The notes under the pieces were generated by a model. It saw only the letters and a list, made by a program, of their open reading frames with translations. It was not told the DNA's origin and did no database searches. 8,392 bases of DNA from Candidatus Woesearchaeota archaeon. Its GTDB lineage: Archaea; Nanoarchaeota; Nanoarchaeia; Woesearchaeales; CALCXY01. The position numbers and the translations under genes were made by a program. The stretch covers positions 1 through 8,392 of the forward strand of contig JASMFX010000122.1 of the NCBI GenBank assembly GCA_030751555.1, read 5' to 3'. Numbering within the stretch: position 1 is the stretch's first letter; the number at the start of each line of letters is the position of its first letter. Positions 5,063 through 8,392 of the stretch are shown one piece after another.

Positions 5063-6214
5063 CTAGGCAGCTGCAGCAAATCCAGTTCCAGCTATTTTTT
5101 TCTCTTCTTTAACCAAATACTGTTCAATATTAACCTCCTGACCTACAAGGTGTTGATCAAGATTATTGACTGCCTGATCAATCTTACTCGTTACCCCCAA
5201 AACCTTTCCAGCAAAAGCAGAAACATTACTATACAAATTAGCAACACCTTCAGAACCCAAATATTGTTTATTTTTCTGCAAATATCTAATTATCTTCTGA
5301 ACCTGTTCTGCTGATATCTCTAGTCTTTTCTCTGGTTTGGGATGTTTGGCAAGGGATTTAACAGCCCTGCTTTCATGAATAAAATGATCTCTTAAACCTT
5401 TTGACTTCAAAAAATGAGGTTTAACAGCCTCCATGATCTCACCATAAGCTCGCCTAAAATCTGGCTCCATGGCCTTAGCTATGTGCTCAATACTATGTAG
5501 TAGGATCGAAACTCTTAATACATATTTATCATGTTCAAACGTTGTATGAAATTTTTTCTCCCATGCCTGCCAATATCTTACAGCCTCTTCTGCAATCTTG
5601 AGATAAATCCTCTCCTTAGCTTTTCTTCCCCAATTCTGCATCTCACCATCAAATTGTTTACCAATACCTGATACCCTTACTAAGAAATCCTTATCAACGT
5701 TAGTAGTATACTGATCAATCAATTTTTCCCCTGTTCTAATGAGCACCATCGCTTGAGTAGCTCTTTGAGCAAATTGAGCCAGCTCTCTTAGATGTTTACT
5801 ATCCTCTGCAGAGGGCTTTTCACTCTTTGCAATATTTCTTATTCTCTCAGCCATCTCTCTGGCAGTGGCATAAACCTGATCCCTCGCACCTTTCAATTTT
5901 GGGTGATTACTAAGAGCTTTAAAAAACGTTTCCTCTGTTTTCATAACTTCCGCATTGTTCTCATAATTCTTAGCCTCGCTCATACTTTTAGGAATCTTAG
6001 CCTGGATATCCTCCCAGTAAGACCCAACAACCATCCCTGTAGCCTCAAGCCGAGCAAGACAATTATGAACCCTTAATCGATCATCAGAAAGATATTTTCG
6101 AAAAAAAACAGCTCTCCTCTTGTAGAAAAAACCCTCTTTCTCTAATTTAGCTCTCAATGCTACTGCCAATTCTCTAATCCTTGCAACAAACGATGCCTTC
6201 ATAAAAATTTGCAT
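5063..6214 (-). CDS. Hypothetical all-helical protein (383 aa)
   Basis: I do not recognise this protein. It is soluble, with no signal peptide or membrane segment, and its composition predicts helix almost throughout. Residues 1-60 are basic and helical (VARIRELAVALRAKLEKEG; YKRRAVFFRKYLSDDRLRVH), followed by a short GMVVGSYWEDI segment. The middle (~80-290) is a series of amphipathic helices rich in Arg/Glu and aromatic residues (RYWQAWEKKFHTTFEHDKY). A Lys-rich link (KHPKPEKRLE) leads to helices at ~300-355 and an Ala-rich end. Isolated His, Asp and Glu residues occur but no catalytic motif is clear. An AT-rich box at 6238-6245 is centred 27 nt before the ATG at 6214, supporting a leaderless start there; the Met at codon 5 is the alternative. 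The gene is flanked on both sides by the paralogous zinc-ribbon microproteins on the same strand. Confidence 0.8.
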   Translation of the reverse strand: MQIFMKASFVARIRELAVALRAKLEKEGFFYKRRAVFFRKYLSDDRLRVHNCLARLEATGMVVGSYWEDIQAKIPKSMSEAKNYENNAEVMKTEETFFKALSNHPKLKGARDQVYATAREMAERIRNIAKSEKPSAEDSKHLRELAQFAQRATQAMVLIRTGEKLIDQYTTNVDKDFLVRVSGIGKQFDGEMQNWGRKAKERIYLKIAEEAVRYWQAWEKKFHTTFEHDKYVLRVSILLHSIEHIAKAMEPDFRRAYGEIMEAVKPHFLKSKGLRDHFIHESRAVKSLAKHPKPEKRLEISAEQVQKIIRYLQKNKQYLGSEGVANLYSNVSAFAGKVLGVTSKIDQAVNNLDQHLVGQEVNIEQYLVKEEKKIAGTGFAAAA

Positions 6215-6237
6215 ATATTAATATCTGAAATCCCTCC

Positions 6238-6245
6238 ATTTAAAT
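6238..6245 (-). promoter_or_regulatory. TATA-like box of the 383 aa helical protein
   Basis: ATTTAAAT is centred 27 nt upstream of the ATG at 6214, predicting transcription from about the start codon. A GGAGGGA at 6231-6237 is too far from the ATG to act as an SD and would lie upstream of the predicted start of RNA. Confidence 0.5.
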
Positions 6246-6316
6246 CTTACGATTTAAAACCAAGAAAAATCATCTTGACATATCTATGAGAACATCAATC
6301 AACAATGTTTAATACC

Positions 6317-6448
6317 CTAAGGCTGCGTCCTTACCAACTCATGGTCTTTATCCTTTCTCTCTACTGTAGCACCACAAGCTCTGCAAAACTGTTCCCTCTC
6401 CATAAGAACCTTCTTGCACCTAGGACATCTTGGTAATATCTTCTTCAT
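6317..6448 (-). CDS. Zinc-ribbon microprotein B (43 aa)
   Basis: This short gene reads MKKILPRCPRCKKVLMERE and ends at the TAG at 6317-6319. It is the paralogue of the 44 aa protein at 4689-4823: cysteines 8, 11, 22 and 25 align exactly, and the shared pattern is LPRCPxCxKxLMERExFCRxCG followed by VxRKDK and DHxLV. Many synonymous codon differences between the copies show that selection has acted on the protein. The two CX2C pairs ten residues apart form a zinc ribbon; the tail is basic. There is no SD, and TTTTAAATA at 6469-6477, centred 25 nt upstream, suggests a leaderless mRNA (TTTATAAAG at 6491-6499 is an alternative). It lies 62 bp after the stop of the 308 aa gene and ~100 bp before the helical gene. 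Function unknown; binding of RNA, DNA or a protein partner is inference. Confidence 0.85.
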   Translation of the reverse strand: MKKILPRCPRCKKVLMEREQFCRACGATVERKDKDHELVRTQP

Positions 6449-6468
6449 AGAACCCTATAATATTTTGA

Positions 6469-6477
6469 TATTTAAAA
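6469..6477 (-). promoter_or_regulatory. TATA-like box of microprotein B
   Basis: TTTTAAATA on the minus strand is centred 25 nt before the ATG at 6448, the same geometry as the other solitary genes here. A stronger-looking TTTATAAAG lies at 6491-6499 and would give a ~20-nt leader without an SD. Confidence 0.4.
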
Positions 6478-6510
6478 TGATTTCTATAAACTTTATAAAG
6501 ATTAGAGTTC

Positions 6511-7437
6511 TTACCGAACAATCTCCTTCAACCTTGCAAAAACCCTTGGAGGGCTATTACACTCCTCTATCTGTACTCTTAAGGTAGTCCCCTTAGGCAT
6601 ACCCTCTAAACCAGATTCCTTATGCAATTGAGCATACCCATCATCTTGTAAAACTATCACCATATATTCCTGCCCAGGCAAGCTTACATCAATATAAGGA
6701 GCCTTTGATCTTTCTGCATTATGCTTGTTTTTCGCTGTTTTCCCAGCAACCGGTCCTTCTATCAAATCACCACTCCCCATTAATTGTCCTTGCTTTTCTT
6801 TTTGAGCTTCATATTCTGAAACAGTTAAATATCCCTCAACAGTTAAACATTCCCCAGTAACCTCTCTTGGAGATTGCCCATCCACATTTCCAGTAAGCAA
6901 ATCATTACAACTCACTTTTCTAACGCTCATATCAGGCCTTTGATCTGCTCTTAATCTTCCTGTTGATAACCCTATTAATGTTTGTTCAACATAGCCATTA
7001 AGATCAACCCTATTAGCTTCTAAAAAAGGGATTAATCTTTCATAAGCACTGACCAGTATCCTACTATTATAATCAATACTAGAATTTGCTATCTCTTCTC
7101 CATTAAATAATAAAATCCCAAACTCACTCCTAGTTAAAAATCTTTCATTTGCCCTATCCCCTCGATCATAACCTGCAGAATGTAAAAGACGAAAACCCTG
7201 CTGATCATTAAACATGCTTCTTATCCCTTCTAAATAATAAGCAGCCATAAACCCAGGAACTTTACCACGCATCTCTGTTTCGTTAAAATTTGGCACAACC
7301 CTATCAAAAAGAGAATTGTAAAGATTACTATGTAAACGTATTTTTGGCTCAAGTGTATCAGGCCAGTGAATTTCTACTAATTGCTCACTATATCTTCTAT
7401 TATCAAAACTTGCATGAACTACAGGTGAAAATGCCAT
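6511..7437 (-). CDS. Hypothetical protein, possible C-terminal OB-like domain (308 aa)
   Basis: I do not recognise the family. I chose ATG 7437 over an in-frame TTG at 7458 because a TATA-like TTTAAAT at 7461-7467 is centred 27 nt before 7437. No signal peptide or membrane segment is seen. Residues 1-170 look like a mixed, mostly helical domain (FMAAYYLEGIRSMFNDQQGF; LVSAYERLIPFLEANRVDLN). Residues ~177-308 are more beta-rich, with alternating hydrophobic strands (CLTVEGYLTVSEYE; EYMVIVLQDDGYAQLHK; GTTLRVQIEEC) and a flexible Gly/Lys-rich loop at ~220-245, which could be an OB-like fold; that is inference from the strand pattern only. Cysteines 177, 197 and 293 form no zinc motif. The gene follows the transglutaminase-like gene by 36 bp on the same strand with its own promoter, so joint function is possible but not shown. 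Confidence 0.8.
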   Translation of the reverse strand: MAFSPVVHASFDNRRYSEQLVEIHWPDTLEPKIRLHSNLYNSLFDRVVPNFNETEMRGKVPGFMAAYYLEGIRSMFNDQQGFRLLHSAGYDRGDRANERFLTRSEFGILLFNGEEIANSSIDYNSRILVSAYERLIPFLEANRVDLNGYVEQTLIGLSTGRLRADQRPDMSVRKVSCNDLLTGNVDGQSPREVTGECLTVEGYLTVSEYEAQKEKQGQLMGSGDLIEGPVAGKTAKNKHNAERSKAPYIDVSLPGQEYMVIVLQDDGYAQLHKESGLEGMPKGTTLRVQIEECNSPPRVFARLKEIVR

Positions 7438-7460
7438 AAAATAAGAAAATCCACTCAATT

Positions 7461-7467
7461 ATTTAAA
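7461..7467 (-). promoter_or_regulatory. TATA-like box deciding the start of the 308 aa protein
   Basis: TTTAAAT on the minus strand lies in the 36-bp gap just after the upstream stop codon (7474-7476). It is centred 27 nt before ATG 7437 and would lie too close to the alternative TTG at 7458 for that codon to be in the transcript. Confidence 0.5.
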
Positions 7468-7473
7468 CTTATC

Positions 7474-8160
7474 CTACCCAACAAACCTTTTCTCAGCCCT
7501 TGCATAGGGCAACGCAATCTCTCCAAAATCACAGAAACTACAAGTCCCATCTAGGTTTACCCAACCATCATCCTGATACCTAGAAAGTGCTTCAGGAATC
7601 TTTGCTTGCACATACACATGACCAGGAACAAACACAAACCTTGTCCGTATTCCAACAGCACCAAGAAGCGAAGCCAGTAAAATCGATGCGTCATCACAGT
7701 CCCCTCCCTTACTATGCAAACTCAGCCGAGCACTCTTCACATACTCAAAAGCAAGCGGATCTCCTACATAATCAAACTCATCTCTTACAAAAAAGAACAA
7801 AGCCTTTGCATGACAAACCCTTTGACCACTCTCACAAGCAGAACTTGCAATCCTGTCAGCAACCTGCTTAACAACAACATCGTTGGAATCAACTAATTCC
7901 AAGTATTGATAAATATTCCCCTCTCCAATAGTCTCATTCCCACCATCATTCCCATTGGGAATGACACTAACAACCTCCTGTAGAGAAGGAATATTAACAG
8001 GATTTGGATCAAGCGCAACCCCATAATAAGGCACAACCATCAACACAATAAGCAGTGCCATAAAAACACCCAAAATAAACAAGCTAGGCCGTTTATACCA
8101 CTTATCCTTTACCTCTTCCAAATCCTCATCATGAAAATCATCTGGAATAACCTTTGTCAT
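7474..8160 (-). CDS. Membrane-anchored transglutaminase-like cysteine protein
   Basis: This 228 aa protein has an acidic N-terminus (residues 4-19), a short basic patch (KWYKR) and one membrane helix at ~27-48. The positive-inside rule places the C-terminal domain outside the cell. The soluble part is a transglutaminase-like fold with the expected triad order: Cys155 in GGDCDDASILLASLLGAVG, His181 in VPGHVYVQAKI, and Asp204 in WVNLDGTC. The helix before the active site (CHAKALFFFVRDEFDYVGDP) also fits the family. Members include cross-linking enzymes and peptidases; the substrate here cannot be told, but cell-surface protein or peptide processing is plausible. Cys109/Cys116 and Cys207/Cys210 could form disulphides or bind metal. 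The gene is probably leaderless: TATTTATA at 8183-8190 is centred 26 nt before the ATG. It is divergent from the plus-strand gene at 8255. Confidence 0.88.
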   Translation of the reverse strand: MTKVIPDDFHDEDLEEVKDKWYKRPSLFILGVFMALLIVLMVVPYYGVALDPNPVNIPSLQEVVSVIPNGNDGGNETIGEGNIYQYLELVDSNDVVVKQVADRIASSACESGQRVCHAKALFFFVRDEFDYVGDPLAFEYVKSARLSLHSKGGDCDDASILLASLLGAVGIRTRFVFVPGHVYVQAKIPEALSRYQDDGWVNLDGTCSFCDFGEIALPYARAEKRFVG

Positions 8161-8254
8161 AAACCACTTAGGACATAGGATCTATAAATAGATTCCTAAT
8201 ATATTCCTCAAGATCTAAAAATTTATAAACACCTCATAATCTTCTTCTATCACA
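8161..8254. promoter_or_regulatory. Divergent promoter region
   Basis: This 94-bp interval holds a TATA-like box for each direction. TATTTATA at 8183-8190 (minus) is 26 nt from the transglutaminase-like gene start, and TTTATAAA at 8222-8229 (plus) is ~29 nt from the TTG at 8255. No SD is present for either gene. The boxes are about 39 bp apart, close enough for the two promoters to influence each other. Confidence 0.6.
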
Positions 8255-8392
8255 TTGGCCAAAAGAAAGAAAGAATTACCAGATAATCCAGTTACACTAA
8301 AAGATCTAGAAGAAACTCCACAAGAAATAGCAAAACTGCAAGAAGATCCTGGAGAACCACTAGGAAGGGAGGTAGTCCTTAAGGTAATGCGT
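8255..8392 (+). CDS. Start of an unrecognised plus-strand protein (TTG start, 3' end outside the window)
   Basis: The frame is open from a TTG at 8255 to the window end (46 codons), reading (M)AKRKKELPDNPVTLKDLE, then ETPQEIAKLQEDPGEPLGRE and VVLKVMR. No ATG or GTG exists in frame upstream within the intergenic region. TTG 8255 sits ~29 nt after a good TATA-like box (TTTATAAA, 8222-8229), so a leaderless TTG start is the best reading. The N-terminus is basic then acidic, without a signal peptide, pointing to a cytosolic protein. Too little is visible to name a family, and the ATG at 8387 inside the frame is too late to be the likely start. Confidence 0.55.
   Translation, partial: MAKRKKELPDNPVTLKDLEETPQEIAKLQEDPGEPLGREVVLKVMR

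Noticed and set aside
7438..7458. TTG at 7458 as start of the 308 aa protein (315 aa form)
   Set aside because: The TATA-like box at 7461-7467 lies only a few bases from it, so the TTG would be outside the predicted transcript, while ATG 7437 fits the 25-30 nt spacing.

Overview
The window looks like an AT-rich archaeal chromosome segment. It carries the archaeal/eukaryotic-type ribosomal stalk operon (uL1, uL10/P0 and P1, the last ending GLGALFG), AT-rich TATA-like boxes about 25-30 nt before start codons, apparently leaderless solitary genes, Shine-Dalgarno (SD) sites inside the operon, and the archaeal coiled-coil family COG1340. The short hypothetical genes, tail-fibre-like surface protein, membrane-anchored transglutaminase-like protein and long K/E-rich ribosomal tails would fit a DPANN archaeon of the Woesearchaeota/Pacearchaeota kind. 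That placement is inference.

Layout. Positions 1-714 (+) hold the 3' part of a secreted or surface protein. It converges, with 2 bp between stop codons, on a minus-strand operon read from 4481 down to 717: uL1 (4-bp ATGA overlap) - uL10 - P1 - COG1340 coiled-coil protein. uL1 and especially uL10 carry long charged C-terminal extensions, and uL10 lacks the usual GLG-LF tail. The uL1 upstream region (4491-4592) holds two nested perfect inverted repeats built on four alternating copies of ACTTTGA/TCAAAGT, plus a small palindrome touching the SD.

From 4689 to 6448 on the minus strand, two paralogous 43-44 aa zinc-ribbon microproteins flank a 383 aa all-helical protein I do not recognise. Between the first microprotein and that gene lie two back-to-back long stem-loops (4872-4948 and 4955-5028), candidates for structured RNA or transcript-end elements.

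From 6511 to 8160 (minus) come an unrecognised 308 aa protein, possibly with a C-terminal OB-like domain, and a membrane-anchored transglutaminase-like protein with a Cys-His-Asp triad. A divergent promoter region (8161-8254) separates these from a plus-strand gene that starts with TTG and runs off the window.

The clear shared function is stalk assembly: uL1 with the uL10-P1 complex that recruits translational GTPases. The rest are single genes with their own promoters. No tRNA, rRNA, CRISPR array, insertion sequence or intact mobile element was seen.
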